Assembly (NCBI GenBank): GCA_045641625.1
Contig: JAZUHH010000079.1
Span: 32,521-96,520 of the forward strand
DNA: 64,000 bases
Direction: 5' to 3'
Source of the DNA: UBA1723 sp045641625
Lineage (GTDB): Bacteria > Bacteroidota > Bacteroidia > Bacteroidales > Paludibacteraceae
Shown here: piece after piece, positions 16,444-25,387 of the stretch
How positions within the stretch are numbered: position 1 is the first letter of the stretch
Layout: every line of letters begins with the position of its first letter
Program-made: the position numbers and the translations under genes
The notes under the pieces: generated by a model
What the model saw: only the letters and a program-made list of their open reading frames with translations
What the model was told of the DNA's origin: nothing
Databases searched by the model: none

Positions 16444-17361
16444 CTACTGAATCTGATTGATGTCGAACGGAGTTTGCTGATACACAAAATAGTTAATCCA
16501 ATTTTGGAAGAACAAACTGGCTGCGCTTCTCCATCTGACCTCAGGTCCTTTGGCTGGATCATTGTCCTTGTAATAGTTCTTTGGAATGTCAATCGGAAGC
16601 CCCTTTTCAAGGTCTCTTTTATACTCTGTGTCCAAAGTGTAAGGATTGTATTCCAAATGTCCCGTAACAAAGATTTCTCGGCCTCCCCTTGCCATTATCA
16701 TATACGGACCTGCCTCATCACTCTCCGAAAGCAAAGACAACTCCGGAACACGAAGAACATCGTCCTTTAATATCTCGCAATGGCGGCTGTGAGGGACAAA
16801 GAACTTATCGTCGAAACCGCGGAAGATTGGGTTAAGCGGATTAAGCATCTTGTGTTCGAAAACTCCAAACACCTTATGGTCTGTCATCTTCTTGTCTATT
16901 CCATAGAAATGATACAAGGCGGCCAAGGCACCCCAACAAATATACATTGTGCTCCAGCAGTGGGTTCTGCTCCAGTCAAGTATTTTGGAGATTTCGGGCC
17001 AAGACGACACCTCTGTGTAATGATAGTTTTCCAAAGGCGCACCTGTAATAATCATTCCGTCGTACTTGTTGTCTTTAATCTCGTCAAACTCCTTATAGAA
17101 AGCCTCCATGTGAGCGGCGGCAGTATGTGTTGAGTTGTACGAAGAAAGCTTCAACAAAGTCAGTTCCACCTGAATTGGCGAGTTGGACAACACACGAATC
17201 AGGTCGGTCTCCGTCGTTATTTTTATAGGCATCAAGTTGAGAACGATAATCTTCAACTCTCTCATATCTTGCGCCGCTGCTCTGTCTTTGGTTATGACAA
17301 ATATATTCTCTTTTGCCAGAGTATCTATGGCTGGCAAATTCTTCTCAACTATAATTGACAT
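16444..17361 (-). CDS. metA: Homoserine O-acyltransferase (acetyl-CoA type predicted)
   Basis: The 305-residue enzyme acylates homoserine in the first committed step of methionine synthesis. The catalytic residues are in register with E. coli MetA: C142 (YICWGALAAL), H235 and E237 (VTGHLEYNP). At residue 111 (TGAPLEN) it has Glu rather than the Gly of the E. coli succinyltransferase; Glu at this position is known to favour acetyl-CoA. It is therefore predicted to be a homoserine O-acetyltransferase despite the metA name. It is the last gene of a long minus-strand operon, 32 nt after the MORN-like gene. Confidence 0.95.
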   Translation of the reverse strand: MSIIVEKNLPAIDTLAKENIFVITKDRAAAQDMRELKIIVLNLMPIKITTETDLIRVLSNSPIQVELTLLKLSSYNSTHTAAAHMEAFYKEFDEIKDNKYDGMIITGAPLENYHYTEVSSWPEISKILDWSRTHCWSTMYICWGALAALYHFYGIDKKMTDHKVFGVFEHKMLNPLNPIFRGFDDKFFVPHSRHCEILKDDVLRVPELSLLSESDEAGPYMIMARGGREIFVTGHLEYNPYTLDTEYKRDLEKGLPIDIPKNYYKDNDPAKGPEVRWRSAASLFFQNWINYFVYQQTPFDINQIQ

Positions 17362-17393
17362 CTTACGTTTGGATTAAGGTTCACGAAAAGGTA

Positions 17394-18191
17394 TTAGTAA
17401 GTATTCACTTCGGCACCCGATGCAGCGTTAGGCTCTGCAATAGATCCCTGTGTACTCTCTCTCTTGTCGAAAGTCTCGCTATGCTTCTTGTCCAAAGCCT
17501 TCTGGTTCTTAAGCACTCCATTATTGTAAACAAGAGTCTGCATCACCTCTCCCTTTTCGTTGTAATAAGTCCATGTGCCGTCTTTCTTTCCGTGGATGAA
17601 ATTGCCTTCCTCAACAGGCTTCTCCTTTCCTTCGAAAAGGATGTACTTGCCATGTCTTTCTCCATCCGAATAGGTTACAGAAGAGTATAGCTGGTCAGCA
17701 GATACGTACTTCTTCCATACTCCGTCAATCTTGTCATTCTTGTAAGGGATCTCCTCGATAACAACCTCGTTTGATGAGTAAGTTACGAACGTACCGTTCT
17801 TCTTTCCGTTCTTGTAGCTTTCTCTGCTTATGATCTTACCCTTGTTGTAATATTCCCAAACTCCGTCCTTGGACTTTCCGATGAAAGCACCCTTGGACTG
17901 GACAGTGGAACCGTCCGGCTCGTAGAATGTGACATTCGAGTTCCCCTTGTCATCATATATCTGCTCGCTTTTCAACGCACCGGACTCGTAATAATGTCTG
18001 AAAGTGCCTACCGGCTTATCATCAACGAAAGCGCCCTCATACTTGACTTGACCGTTCTCATAGGTCTTGCTCCATGCACCCTGCTTTCTTCCCTTGTTGT
18101 CAGTCTTGTTGGCACTTTTTGGTGCGGCAAGACTAGTCAATGCCATGAACATGGCAAACACTGCTACTATGTATCTATTCATTGTCATCAT
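17394..18191 (-). CDS. Secreted MORN_2/YwqK-type repeat protein
   Basis: The 265-residue protein has an N-terminal signal (RYIVAVFAMFMALTSLAA) and at least seven YwqK/MORN_2-like repeats of about 22 residues, such as GAWSKTYENGQVKYEGAF, GTFRHYYESGALKSEQIY and GVWEYYNKGKIISRESY. The C-terminal 50 residues are polar without repeats. Some annotations call this family an antitoxin, which is not supported by anything here; an extracytoplasmic role is more likely. The first ATG triplets at 18191, 18188 and 18182 all overlap the end of xseB, so translation is coupled. Confidence 0.75.
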   Translation of the reverse strand: MMTMNRYIVAVFAMFMALTSLAAPKSANKTDNKGRKQGAWSKTYENGQVKYEGAFVDDKPVGTFRHYYESGALKSEQIYDDKGNSNVTFYEPDGSTVQSKGAFIGKSKDGVWEYYNKGKIISRESYKNGKKNGTFVTYSSNEVVIEEIPYKNDKIDGVWKKYVSADQLYSSVTYSDGERHGKYILFEGKEKPVEEGNFIHGKKDGTWTYYNEKGEVMQTLVYNNGVLKNQKALDKKHSETFDKRESTQGSIAEPNAASGAEVNTY

Positions 18192-18396
18192 CTTTAATTG
18201 TATCTTCTAATTTCTTCAAATTGTCCTGAACCATCTGCTCTGTAGCATAGATTTTTTCCTTACAGAACTTCACAAGCTCCGTAGCCTTCTGCACGCTTGC
18301 GCAAATGTCATCCATTGACAGGGACCCGTCCTTCAACGAATCAAGTATGCTTTCAAGCTCCTGCATAGCAGCTTTATAGGTCATTGCTTTTGCCAT
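18175..18396 (-). CDS. xseB: Exodeoxyribonuclease VII small subunit
   Basis: The 73-residue protein matches XseB: MTYKAAMQELESILDSLKDGSLSMDDI and the helical second half LVKFCKEKIYATEQMVQDNL. The family pattern Y-x-x-A-x-x-x-L-e-x-I-v-x-x-l-e-x-g is clear. It assembles on XseA for bidirectional single-strand exonuclease activity. The xseA gene is not in this operon. It overlaps the MORN-like gene by up to 17 nt and follows the OstA-like gene by 26 nt. Confidence 0.93.
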   Translation of the reverse strand: MAKAMTYKAAMQELESILDSLKDGSLSMDDICASVQKATELVKFCKEKIYATEQMVQDNLKKLEDTIKDDDNE

Positions 18397-18422
18397 TGCC
18401 TTTTCTTAATGTTTAGATAAAA

Positions 18423-19916
18423 CTACCATATAAAAATATCGTCCTTCGACTTGGGCCTCTCCTCATTTCTGTTGTTGAAACCTCTCAGCTTATCTTGTCC
18501 CTCTGGCAGTTTGCCCGGTGGGAACATAGTTCCTTTGGATTCCGGAGTCATCTTTATATGCTCCATCTTGTTGTTCTTCAGGAAGATTGACAACATTGGA
18601 CCTTCACACTTGTTCACTCCTATCAATCTGCTCCTTTCATCCTGAGCATAGTACAAGGAAGTTGCCCCGCTCATCATGTCCACCTGCTTCAGTCTGGTTC
18701 CTTCCAAGTAAGCCTTTGACTCCTTTCCGGACAACTGGTCGAAACAATCCTTGGCCTGCTGCTGGATAATGAACGCAGATCCCTCGATATGCATCCAGTC
18801 CGGCTTTGTGCCTTTGGTATATATCTTGATTGTATCGCCTGTCATTTGGCTCACATCCGACCATATCACAGGTGTACCGTCAAGGCGAATCAACGAATCT
18901 GCCTGCAAATATGTCAGCGAATCGCACTTGCCTTGAAGATCAAGACTGAACAACTTCACCTTATGATATGCGAAAAGATGTCTGTGCCCCGTAGTGTCGG
19001 AGAAGAACCTTATCGTATCTCCGTGCAGATACATTGTGTCATTTGGATTGGAATAATCCATCATGCAGGCCTTGCCGACAATGAAACCTTTGTCCGGATG
19101 GCGCTTCAAGTTTGCATAGTCTCCGCTGAATCCGGTATGTGTCGAATCATCCAACGCCACTGCATTGTGAAACAGCTCTACTGTACCCTCCTCACGCGAG
19201 AAATGTATCGAATCGGCAGTCATGAAAGACCCATCCTTCCCTGTCAGCACCGAATAGTTGTACAGATGTCCGTACTGAGTCTGCGTATTTGTCCACGCAT
19301 AGGTGGTCTTGACTACGTAGTCCGAATAAAGAATCTCGCTAGGACCAAACACGCTTGCAACCTTTGTTGCGTCATTGGACTTTAGGGAGTCCGTAACAAT
19401 AGAATACTCCGGATTGACAAGCTTCACATTACCCTTGAAGAACGACAATTTGGCTTTGGGATGATAATAGCCTACGTTCGAAGTAATCGTAAAATTGGGA
19501 TCGACAAGTTTGCCGCCATCCGAATAGTAACCATAATTGGCATCTCTGAAATAGTCGAGCCAATCAGTAGTCAGCGTCATCTGGCCGTTCCTAAGTACAA
19601 CATTACCCCTGACCTTCATTACTCTGGTATTGCCGTCGTAATACAATGACTCCGAATTAAGGGACATCGTGTCCTGCACTACACGAACATTTCCGAATGC
19701 ATCAAAGGAGTTGTTGGTGTCATAGAAATAGGCGCTGTCGCAATACATAACCGCACCCTCGTGACTAAACCTTACGTTACCACGAAGTATCTGATAGTCC
19801 CTTCCAGACTTTTTGCTGAAGCTAAGTGTCTCACTATGCTCCAATATCACGTTTGTCGCAGCATTGGAACACAAAGATGCAATTAGCAAAACAAATATGA
19901 GAAGATGCGATTTCAT
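18423..19916 (-). CDS. OstA-like LPS-transport protein
   Basis: The 497-residue protein has a signal peptide (about residues 1-19) and repeated OstA/LptA beta-jellyroll motifs: ILEHSETLSFSKKSGRDYQILRG, then GNVRFSHEGAVMYCDSAYFY, GNVRVVQDTMSLNSESLYYDG and GNVVLRNGQMTLTTDWLDY (each shown in part). LptA-like proteins form the periplasmic bridge that carries lipopolysaccharide to the outer membrane. At almost 500 residues it is longer than E. coli LptA and typical of the Bacteroidota OstA-like form. It lies between surA and xseB in an operon of outer-membrane biogenesis genes. Confidence 0.85.
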   Translation of the reverse strand: MKSHLLIFVLLIASLCSNAATNVILEHSETLSFSKKSGRDYQILRGNVRFSHEGAVMYCDSAYFYDTNNSFDAFGNVRVVQDTMSLNSESLYYDGNTRVMKVRGNVVLRNGQMTLTTDWLDYFRDANYGYYSDGGKLVDPNFTITSNVGYYHPKAKLSFFKGNVKLVNPEYSIVTDSLKSNDATKVASVFGPSEILYSDYVVKTTYAWTNTQTQYGHLYNYSVLTGKDGSFMTADSIHFSREEGTVELFHNAVALDDSTHTGFSGDYANLKRHPDKGFIVGKACMMDYSNPNDTMYLHGDTIRFFSDTTGHRHLFAYHKVKLFSLDLQGKCDSLTYLQADSLIRLDGTPVIWSDVSQMTGDTIKIYTKGTKPDWMHIEGSAFIIQQQAKDCFDQLSGKESKAYLEGTRLKQVDMMSGATSLYYAQDERSRLIGVNKCEGPMLSIFLKNNKMEHIKMTPESKGTMFPPGKLPEGQDKLRGFNNRNEERPKSKDDIFIW

Positions 19917-19944
19917 CTGCTATAACTCTATTAACCTTAAAGTC

Positions 19945-21300
19945 TTACTTAACCCAGCCCTCGTACTCGAACTGGCAGTTTCTCCAATTAGGATCAATTC
20001 TGACATAGACATCCTTCTGCTTCTTCTTGATCCATGCAGAAAGGATCTCCTGCTTTTTGTGCTCTTCATACATACGCTTCAAAAGCACGAAGTCGTCCTT
20101 CATGTTTGCCTTGTGTGCGGGGATCTTGCTCTTTACCTTTGCCACAGTGTAAACCTGTCTTCCGGAAGAGTTGAGCATAAGGAACGGACGGGAAACTTCC
20201 CCTTCATTCAATACATATACTGCTCTACCGACCTCCTGAGGCAAGTCCTGAAGCTCGAACTTTGAGTTTCCTGTCTGCAAATTTGTCAGGATACCCGAAC
20301 AGTTGCGAGTGTTCTTGTCAGTGGAATAAAGTTCGACAGCCTGCTCGAAAGTGATAAGCTTCTTTTCGTTCACAGCTGTCATGATGCTGTCAATACGCTC
20401 CTTTGCCGCCTTCATGTTCTCAGCCGAAGGTTTTGGCTTCAATAGGATGTGACGTGTGTTGATTCGCTCATCGCGTCTCTCTATCAGCTGAATGATATGG
20501 AAACCGAACTCACTCTCCACAATCTTGGACACCTTTCCTGGCTCGTACATGGCGAAAGCCACATCGGCATACTCCTTTACAAGCTGGCCTCTGCCCATGA
20601 AGCCAAGTTCTCCGCCTCGCTTTCCGCTCTCGACATCCTCAGAATAGAACAAAGCCAAAGTAGAGAATGAAGTGGAACCGCTTGCTATTCTATCCTGATA
20701 GTCACGAAGCTGAGCCTTGACATCCTCAATTGCAGACTGCTCGATATTTGGAGCAATAGAAAGGATCTGCACCTCTACCTGGGCAGGAATGTCGGGAAGA
20801 CTGTCCTCAGAAAGCTTTGACACAAATCTGCGAATCTCTGCAGGAGTGCACTTGATGTCTCCCACAATCTTGTTCTGCACCTGCTGAACGTACTGCTGTG
20901 TTTCCACCATCTCTCTCAATTCCTCACGGATCTCTTCCATAGGCTTCTTGAAATACTCCTCAAGCTTCTCCTTTGAACCGATCTGCGAGATCATGTAGTT
21001 GATACGCATGTCAGCCTGGCTGTTCACAGACTTCTCGTCCACAGTTATACTGTCTATCTTTGCCTGGTCAAGGAACAGCTTTGTCAAGGCGAGCTGTTCA
21101 GGGATGACGCAGTATGGATCGCCATTTATCTTCTCTCCCTCGATTTGTGAACGTATTCTCTGCTGCTCTACGTCCGAGCGCAATATTGTCTCGTCTCCTA
21201 TCACCCACACGATTTCATCAACGATATTATCCTGCGCCATTCCCACAGAGAACAACGAAGAAAAAAGCAATGATAGAAGTATTGATTTGAACTGTTGCAT
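19945..21300 (-). CDS. SurA-like periplasmic peptidylprolyl isomerase
   Basis: The 451-residue protein has a signal peptide (LLSLLFSSLFSVGMAQ) and the SurA layout: an N-terminal chaperone domain (about residues 25-170), a first parvulin domain (about 172-272, with SEDVESGKRGGELGFMGRG and EFGFHIIQLIERR), then a second parvulin-like domain beginning at RINTRHILLKP. It would act in the periplasm as a chaperone for outer-membrane proteins. It lies 28 nt upstream of the OstA-like gene, and two related genes precede it, forming a chaperone cluster. Confidence 0.88.
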   Translation of the reverse strand: MQQFKSILLSLLFSSLFSVGMAQDNIVDEIVWVIGDETILRSDVEQQRIRSQIEGEKINGDPYCVIPEQLALTKLFLDQAKIDSITVDEKSVNSQADMRINYMISQIGSKEKLEEYFKKPMEEIREELREMVETQQYVQQVQNKIVGDIKCTPAEIRRFVSKLSEDSLPDIPAQVEVQILSIAPNIEQSAIEDVKAQLRDYQDRIASGSTSFSTLALFYSEDVESGKRGGELGFMGRGQLVKEYADVAFAMYEPGKVSKIVESEFGFHIIQLIERRDERINTRHILLKPKPSAENMKAAKERIDSIMTAVNEKKLITFEQAVELYSTDKNTRNCSGILTNLQTGNSKFELQDLPQEVGRAVYVLNEGEVSRPFLMLNSSGRQVYTVAKVKSKIPAHKANMKDDFVLLKRMYEEHKKQEILSAWIKKKQKDVYVRIDPNWRNCQFEYEGWVK

Positions 21301-21370
21301 TACATATATTTATTAAACACGAAAGTCGGTCGCGGGCAGAATGTCCAGACCGAGCTATTCGTCACAATTG

Positions 21371-22225
21371 TTATTTCTTGTCTTGTGAAGCAAACTTTAT
21401 CTTGCCGCTTTCCTTGGCATCCTTGTAAATCTTTTCGGAAAGATCCCTCAGATAGTCAGCCTTTCTCTGTTCGTTCAGCATATTCGAAATTCTGTCCTTT
21501 ACATAGTCGAACGGCTGTGGAGCACCTGCCAAAATGAAGTCCTGCACGACGAGCATGTAAGTGTTCTCCTCGTCGCTCTCCTCGACATAGTGAGTCCTTC
21601 CGAAGTCATGCGACTTTGACAGATGGAACAAACCCTGTCGCTTTACGGCAGCCAACGGAGTCCACTGCTCGTCATAATACTTGACCTTCAGCGAATACTT
21701 GGTGATTATTCGGTCGATCTCCATCATGTTGACCTCTGCCTGGCGGACCTGCGAGCGAAGTTCTCCCAAGGCTGCAGACTTTGCCGGAACAGTCAGGAAC
21801 AATCCCTGGAACAAAGTTTCCTGGGCAGTATATAGCTCCTTGTGGTCAGTATAGAACTTCTGAACCTCTGTCGTAGGAATCGGGCGATTCAAGTTTTGTC
21901 CGATAAGCTGGAGCTGATACTCGTAAATCATCAAGGACTTGCGGTACTTCTCGACAAGCAGGTCTATTTCGTCAAGGTTCGTCACATTGTCCTTTGCCTT
22001 TTCATACATCAGCTGCTCAACACACCAGTTTTTGATGTACGCGTCGGCAAGCCTTGCACTATCCTCAGCAGTAACGCCTGCTGTCAAGCCAAGGTTCACG
22101 TCGTCCGGATAGAGCGACGCATCTCCGACAGTCGCCAAAGGCTTGACATTGTAGTCGAAAAACGAGCACCCTGTCAAAGCCAAAGCTCCGAAAAAACCTA
22201 ACGTCTTTCTAAACATCAGTTTCAT
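21371..22225 (-). CDS. SurA_N-like putative lipoprotein
   Basis: The 284-residue protein has a lipobox LTGC (Cys20) followed by a sequence resembling the chaperone part of SurA/PpiC proteins: ADAYIKNWCVEQLMYEKA and KYRKSLMIYEYQLQLIGQ. I see no parvulin domain. The family in Bacteroidota is usually annotated as hypothetical and neighbours surA. The start codon overlaps the upstream stop by 1 nt (TAATG), so translation is coupled to the large PPIase gene. Its role in outer-membrane assembly is inferred from context. Confidence 0.7.
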   Translation of the reverse strand: MKLMFRKTLGFFGALALTGCSFFDYNVKPLATVGDASLYPDDVNLGLTAGVTAEDSARLADAYIKNWCVEQLMYEKAKDNVTNLDEIDLLVEKYRKSLMIYEYQLQLIGQNLNRPIPTTEVQKFYTDHKELYTAQETLFQGLFLTVPAKSAALGELRSQVRQAEVNMMEIDRIITKYSLKVKYYDEQWTPLAAVKRQGLFHLSKSHDFGRTHYVEESDEENTYMLVVQDFILAGAPQPFDYVKDRISNMLNEQRKADYLRDLSEKIYKDAKESGKIKFASQDKK

Positions 22226-24222
22226 TATTTGTTCTCTTTCTTAATCTGCTCCACTACATCTGTGAATAGTGTTACAGGGTATTTCTCCTCTAGATAGTCG
22301 TTATAGATCTTCTCGTATCCCTTCTGGTAGTCAGCAAGAACCTGGCCTCTGACCTGAGAAGCCTTCATCGGACGGTTAGAGATCTCTCCACATACATAGA
22401 CAAACGGATACTTCTCAACCTCAGTCGGATGAGCTGTTGTATCGTTGTAAACGTATCTGTCACAAAGCTTTGACTTGCCCTTTGCCCATGCTCCGTCACG
22501 GTAAGTGCACTGCTTGCTCTTGAAAGCGAACTTCTTCCACAACTCCTCCTTAGAGTTTACAGGCTGGACCTTGTTGCTCTCCACGAAATTCTTTGCCTTT
22601 ACCATGTCCATACTGTCGGCGAAGCAATAGATGTAGCCGACAAATCTGTCCTCCTTGAACTGGTAGTCAGCCTTATGCTTCTGGAAGAAAGCCTCCAATG
22701 AGTCAGGCTGGTTCACTCCCTTGTCCCAAATAGTCTCCTTGGAGATACCATATACCAAAAGACCGTCGCTATACTCCTGAAGCTGGTAGGCAACGTCAAT
22801 GTTTCTCTTCTTGATGTCAGCAATTTCCAACTTCTCTGCATCACGCTCTACTATGCGGTCGATCTCGTTTCTCAAGTTGACTGCAAATGAAGCGGCTGTG
22901 TCAACAACCATTCCCAAGCGTGTCACTAACTGACCTTCCATCTTCTTATGGCAGGCGTTCTGAATCTCTTTGAACTCAGCGGCGAAAGCTGTAGGGGTCA
23001 TTGCAATACCGTCGAACTCGTAAACAGGCTTGTCGTACTTCTTCAACGAGTCCTCGACTTCGTAAACCGGAGTCCAGAAAAGACCTCCAAGAGCCTCAAC
23101 AACGTCCTCGTGCAAGATGTAGCCATGCTTCAAGGCAAGCTCCTTCTTGTTCTTCTTCATCACTGCGTCGTAACGGTCGCTTCTTGAAAGGTGCTTCTTG
23201 ATGTTCTCGTACGAAGCGCTGTCCAATGGAGGTGTTGTCATACCCTCGACCATCCTAACAACATGGAATCCCAATGGAGAAGGGAAAACAGCAGTCTGAC
23301 CGTCGTGCTGAATCTTGAACACCTCTTCAAGGTAATCAGGCATAGCGTTTTCTGAAGAAACCCAACCTACATTACCCTTGTTCTCCTTAACATCCTTCTT
23401 GCAAGAATACTTCTTTGCAAGCTTCTCGAACTTTGCGCCCTTGTCGATCAAAGCCTTCAACGAGTCAGCCTTTACTCTGTTGTCCTCGTTCATTGGGCTC
23501 AAGAATATCTCCTGGATGCGAGCCTTGGTATAGTTCTTCTTTACGTCATGAACCAAAAGGATGTGCCATCCGAACTGAGTTCTGAACGGCTTGCTGAAGT
23601 GTCCGACCTCTGTATTGTATGCGACATTCTCGAAATCATATACCATTTCAAATGCTGTGAAGTAGTCCAAGTAACCGCCGCGCTCAGCAGAACCGCACTC
23701 AGAGTATTCCTTTGCCAAGTCTGCAAACACAGCACCGTTCAACAGCTTGTTATAGATTACATCAATCTTGCCCTTTGCCTGCTGTTCGTTCGAACGCATT
23801 CCAACCTTGATCAGGATGTGGCTGCAAGCACGGCTCTCCTTCAATCGGTCGTAAGCCTCCTTCACGAACTCCTCCTCAGTTGACTTGTCCATCAAATATG
23901 GAGAGACAACCTGCTTCATATAGTCGTTGAATTCCTTTGCATAAACTCCGGAACGAACATTATACAGCTGGTTCACCGCGTCAATCGACTTTCTCTTGTA
24001 GCCGATGAACAGGTTCATATAGTCATCAACCGAAATCGGACCGTTAAGTGCAGAGGAATTGTTCTTGCGGTACATATACTCAAACTCACCCTTGGTGATA
24101 GTGTCTCCGTCAATCACCATAAGTGCGGGATTCGATGCTGTCGCCTTGATTTCTGACGCCGACACTGACATGACAGTGCTCATCAATACCGATGCTAGAA
24201 TGCCTTTATTAAGAAATCTCAT
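22225..24222 (-). CDS. Large PpiC/parvulin-domain periplasmic foldase
   Basis: The 665-residue protein has a signal peptide (ASVLMSTVMSVSA) and at least two parvulin domains. The first covers about residues 130-228 (ACSHILIKVGMRS, YSECGSAERGGYLDYF and FGWHILLVHDV). The second covers about 235-335 (RIQEIFLSPMNED, VGWVSSENAMP and SPLGFHVVRMVEG). A long C-terminal region of unknown fold follows. It heads the surA-ostA operon. Family members are periplasmic PPIases or chaperones of outer-membrane protein folding. Confidence 0.82.
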   Translation of the reverse strand: MRFLNKGILASVLMSTVMSVSASEIKATASNPALMVIDGDTITKGEFEYMYRKNNSSALNGPISVDDYMNLFIGYKRKSIDAVNQLYNVRSGVYAKEFNDYMKQVVSPYLMDKSTEEEFVKEAYDRLKESRACSHILIKVGMRSNEQQAKGKIDVIYNKLLNGAVFADLAKEYSECGSAERGGYLDYFTAFEMVYDFENVAYNTEVGHFSKPFRTQFGWHILLVHDVKKNYTKARIQEIFLSPMNEDNRVKADSLKALIDKGAKFEKLAKKYSCKKDVKENKGNVGWVSSENAMPDYLEEVFKIQHDGQTAVFPSPLGFHVVRMVEGMTTPPLDSASYENIKKHLSRSDRYDAVMKKNKKELALKHGYILHEDVVEALGGLFWTPVYEVEDSLKKYDKPVYEFDGIAMTPTAFAAEFKEIQNACHKKMEGQLVTRLGMVVDTAASFAVNLRNEIDRIVERDAEKLEIADIKKRNIDVAYQLQEYSDGLLVYGISKETIWDKGVNQPDSLEAFFQKHKADYQFKEDRFVGYIYCFADSMDMVKAKNFVESNKVQPVNSKEELWKKFAFKSKQCTYRDGAWAKGKSKLCDRYVYNDTTAHPTEVEKYPFVYVCGEISNRPMKASQVRGQVLADYQKGYEKIYNDYLEEKYPVTLFTDVVEQIKKENK

Positions 24223-24295
24223 ATTTGTTTAATAATTCTTGGTTAAGTTTGCAGAAACTCCCCTTATTGTTTGGATACAATTAGAGTTTCCGATG

Positions 24296-24303
24296 CAAAG
24301 ATA
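24296..24303 (-). promoter_or_regulatory. -7 element of the foldase-surA-metA operon
   Basis: TATCTTTG on the minus strand lies about 74 nt upstream of the foldase ATG. No TTTG is seen at the right spacing, so only the -7 element is supported. Confidence 0.45.
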
Positions 24304-24631
24304 AGATTTTCTTTTTAGATAAATATAAGATGTATGTCAAAAATAAGGTCATTCTCTTTTTTTAGACTCGGAGTGCTGGATATGGAATTGCTCTTATTCC
24401 GATCGTTCCCGATCCAAATCTTTGTACGACAGAACAATTACAAAACCTTTTGCAGGGAATTTTCCACACGAAAAGACAACCTTCAGAATACTTCCTGGAA
24501 TTACCTGCTCGGAATTCACAAATTTCCCAATTTATGCCCCCAAGGAAAGACACGAAAAAATACTTTGAAAGGGTTCCCAAAACTGTTTTTGATAAAAAAT
24601 ACACAAAAAACAGCGTTTTTATTTACGGAGG
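24304..24631. other. Intergenic stretch before the zinc-ribbon gene
   Basis: About 330 nt between divergent units. Frames on both strands are open but show no protein-like composition or start context, so they are treated as non-coding. The stretch contains the near repeat CCGATC-GTT-CCCGATC near 24402-24417. No RNA family is recognised. Confidence 0.4.
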
Positions 24632-24664
24632 GCGCAAAACTTGCCGACCTGAAACATAATTTCG
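24632..24664 (+). promoter_or_regulatory. Shared 20-bp block plus -7-like element upstream of the zinc-ribbon gene
   Basis: GCGCAAAACTTGCCGACCTG (24632-24651) is followed by TAATTTCG (24657-24664), one mismatch from TAnnTTTG. The same block with one change occurs at 56931-56950, also just before a -7 element. It contains GCAA-AAC-TTGC, an operator-like inverted repeat. The start codon at 24680 would lie only about 10 nt from the expected start site. Confidence 0.5.
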
Positions 24665-24679
24665 CAAGCAGTAAAATAA

Positions 24680-25306
24680 ATGTCTAACTTAATAAAATTC
24701 AAACTTATGCTAAACAAGAAGAAATCACTAAGCAAGGTCAAGAAGAGCAGACACAACTCATTCTCTGAGTTCGACCGAGAAATGTACCTGAAGCCGTCAA
24801 AGATCAAGAAGTACATGTGTCCCGACTGCGGAAGGACAAAAGCCAAATTCGAGACCAGGGAGGAAGCAGAAAGATTCCTTCTATACAACGGTGCGGACAT
24901 CGTTGACGAGGAAGGATGCAGACCTATACGAGCATACTACTGCGACAGCTGCAACGCATGGCATGTAACACACCATGTTTTCCCTAAGCGAGTGTCTTCG
25001 TTCGAAAGGTTCCTCATGACGAACCATCACAGCTTGAGCGCAAAGGACCAGCTGCTCTTCAAGAGGGAGGAAGAGATCCGAATCACCGAGATCATCCGTG
25101 ACATCCGCAAGATGATGGAGGTTATCAGCAACCAAATCTATGACTATGCGATAGACTGCGTGGAACAGATAAACGATCTGCAGGAATACATCAACAAGAC
25201 GTTGATAATCTTTAACCTTGACCTTGTTCCCGAGAAGCAAAAACTGCAGAGGGATTTGTCCGAGCTGAAGCACCTGAACTTTGACTACTTGAGATGCGTG
25301 AACTAA
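24680..25306 (+). CDS. Zinc-ribbon-like protein of unknown function
   Basis: The 208-residue protein has a basic N terminus and two Cys pairs, CPDC near residue 47 and CDSC near residue 88, followed by NAWHVTHH, consistent with a zinc-binding fold. The C-terminal half is predicted helical (EEEIRITEIIRDIRKMMEVI and onwards). I do not recognise the family. An alternative ATG at 24707 would drop nine residues. It may bind RNA or DNA, judged only from charge and the zinc ribbon. It ends at a bidirectional hairpin shared with the T9SS cargo gene. Confidence 0.65.
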   Translation: MSNLIKFKLMLNKKKSLSKVKKSRHNSFSEFDREMYLKPSKIKKYMCPDCGRTKAKFETREEAERFLLYNGADIVDEEGCRPIRAYYCDSCNAWHVTHHVFPKRVSSFERFLMTNHHSLSAKDQLLFKREEEIRITEIIRDIRKMMEVISNQIYDYAIDCVEQINDLQEYINKTLIIFNLDLVPEKQKLQRDLSELKHLNFDYLRCVN

Positions 25307-25329
25307 ACCTTTCTGACCAATGGAGAAAA

Positions 25330-25366
25330 AGCAAAGGCCCGAGGCTAAATGCCCCGAGCCTTTTGC
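25330..25366. terminator. Hairpin between convergent genes
   Basis: AGCAAAGGC and GCCTTTTGCT pair around a GC-rich inner stem with two mismatches. It lies 24 nt past the zinc-ribbon stop and 22 nt from the stop of the convergent T9SS gene, so it may serve both. Confidence 0.65.
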
Positions 25367-25387
25367 TTTGAATATGTAGGTATTCCT

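Noticed and set aside
24334..24687. Open frame of 117 codons upstream of the zinc-ribbon gene
   Set aside because: No protein-like features, and it covers the shared promoter block; a frame on the other strand is equally open.
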